From positions 434,001 to 498,000 of the forward strand of contig NZ_BNAG01000004.1 of the NCBI RefSeq assembly GCF_014653175.1: 64,000 bases of DNA, read 5' to 3'. Source of the DNA: Roseivirga thermotolerans. Lineage in GTDB: Bacteria; Bacteroidota; Bacteroidia; Cytophagales; Cyclobacteriaceae. Position 1 is the stretch's first letter, and every line of letters starts with the position of its first letter. The notes under the pieces were generated by a model. That model had not been told where the DNA came from, searched no databases, and saw only the letters and a program-made list of their open reading frames with translations. Positions 63,518 through 64,000 of this stretch are shown here, one piece after another. The position numbers were made by a program, and so were the translations under genes.

Positions 63518-63892
63518 ATGAAGAAATTGAGTATTGCTTTGGCGTTCATTGCTCTGGTAAGTCTTTCATCTTGCGAAAATGAAGGTGAAACCTGTTTGGA
63601 GGTGAAAATAGTAGCCGAACTTTGCGGAAATGCGGTTGTTCAGGTTGTTTCGGGCAATGCGGGCATTCCAGTAACTGAAAGTTGGACAGACCATAACAAC
63701 GTTACGTACGATAATGTCTTCAGTACCTTTCTCGATCCATGCGATAGTTATTTACCGGCCCGGGGAGAAACTGTTTTAATGAAGATTACGAAGGAACGAA
63801 AAGAGACTGATTGTGCAGTTTGCCTGGCCTTACCGGCCAATAGTCCCAAGCAGTTCTACTATACCGAAATAGTTACTGACTGTGGTATGTAG
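63518..63892 (+). CDS. Small Cys-containing lipoprotein, unknown function
   Basis: 124 residues. Signal MKKLSIALAFIALVSLSS with lipobox Cys (LSSC). The mature part has six further cysteines (ETCLEV, ELCGNA, DPCDSY, TDCAVCLAL, DCGM), suggesting disulfides. A similar start appears at 63981, so a tandem pair of related lipoproteins is likely. Confidence 0.7.
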   Translation: MKKLSIALAFIALVSLSSCENEGETCLEVKIVAELCGNAVVQVVSGNAGIPVTESWTDHNNVTYDNVFSTFLDPCDSYLPARGETVLMKITKERKETDCAVCLALPANSPKQFYYTEIVTDCGM

Positions 63893-63980
63893 AATCGTTA
63901 CTAAACAATATAAGAGGTGGAATACTAAAAGCTACCATAGCCAATGGAGTTCTTTGGTTCTGTAAACACAAATAATTAAG

Positions 63981-64000
63981 ATGAAAAGACTTAGCATTAT
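63981..64000 (+). CDS. Start of a further lipoprotein-like gene, cut by the window end
   Basis: Only the first six to seven codons are present (MKRLSI). They resemble the MKKLSIAL start of the gene just upstream, with an 88-base gap between them, so a paralogue in the same orientation is possible. Nothing further can be said. Confidence 0.45.

Noticed and set aside
1-64000. tRNA, rRNA, phage or transposase genes
   Set aside because: No cloverleaf-like, rRNA-like, integrase or transposase sequence was recognised on either strand.

Overview
The window looks like a chromosomal segment of a Bacteroidota bacterium, most likely a free-living or marine Cytophagales relative. The evidence is family content and expression signals: a DUF4249 tail, SprB repeats, GPP34, YceI and DUF5777 proteins, a large PIG-L deacetylase with a sodium:solute symporter, many short lipoproteins, few Shine-Dalgarno sites, and TAnnTTTG-type -7 boxes. 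No rRNA, tRNA, CRISPR array, phage or transposase was seen. Most of the window is housekeeping and biosynthetic.

Layout. 0-9 kb: DUF4249 tail, tyrS, a cytoskeletal pair (bactofilin plus an actin/ParM-like ATPase whose motif order is circularly permuted), a propeller lipo/secretory protein, an MpaB/DUF2236 protein, a YdeI/DUF1801 protein, a degenerate 2H-phosphoesterase-like protein and ArfB. 8-12.8 kb: molybdenum cofactor genes moaA-moeA-moaC with a BNR-propeller gene, divergent from xdhC. 12.8-17.4 kb: an M23 lipoprotein, a response regulator with a PAS histidine kinase, and an orphan protein carrying an IF-2-like N-terminal domain.

17.5-39.7 kb is an amino-acid supercluster. It contains ilvE-ilvD-ilvB-ilvN-ilvC, ilvA, thrA-thrB-thrC and leuA-leuC-leuD-leuB, making threonine, isoleucine, valine and leucine from aspartate and pyruvate. 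The ilv operon is preceded by two consecutive attenuators. Each has an 18-codon leader peptide rich in Ile, Val and Thr codons, a terminator, and an antiterminator arm next to the leader stop codon. A tandem array of about 169-bp repeats lies between ilvA and thrA, and its last copy carries an Ile/Val-rich short ORF. Between thrC and leuA sit a phosphatidate phosphatase-like gene, a divergent lipid kinase and a large helical protein.

39.8-64 kb is mixed: GPP34, yebC, tpx, the PIG-L deacetylase / 45-residue membrane peptide / SSS symporter operon, an ATP-cone nuclease, a DEDD exonuclease-GIY-YIG fusion, a degenerate methyltransferase, exported msrB and msrA around a MazG-like gene, a TPR-HTH regulator, a four-gene exported operon (SprB/cytochrome-like, OB-fold, YceI, DUF5777), an M20 peptidase, a five-copy array of about 190-bp noncoding repeats, an S1/P1 nuclease, a secreted YCII-like protein, a quinone oxidoreductase and small lipoproteins.

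The observations most worth following are the circularly permuted actin-like protein overlapping a bactofilin gene, the double ilv attenuator, the thr-upstream repeat array, the orphan IF-2 N-domain protein, and the 45-residue membrane peptide wedged between deacetylase and symporter. All functional statements rest on reading motifs by eye; no database search was run.
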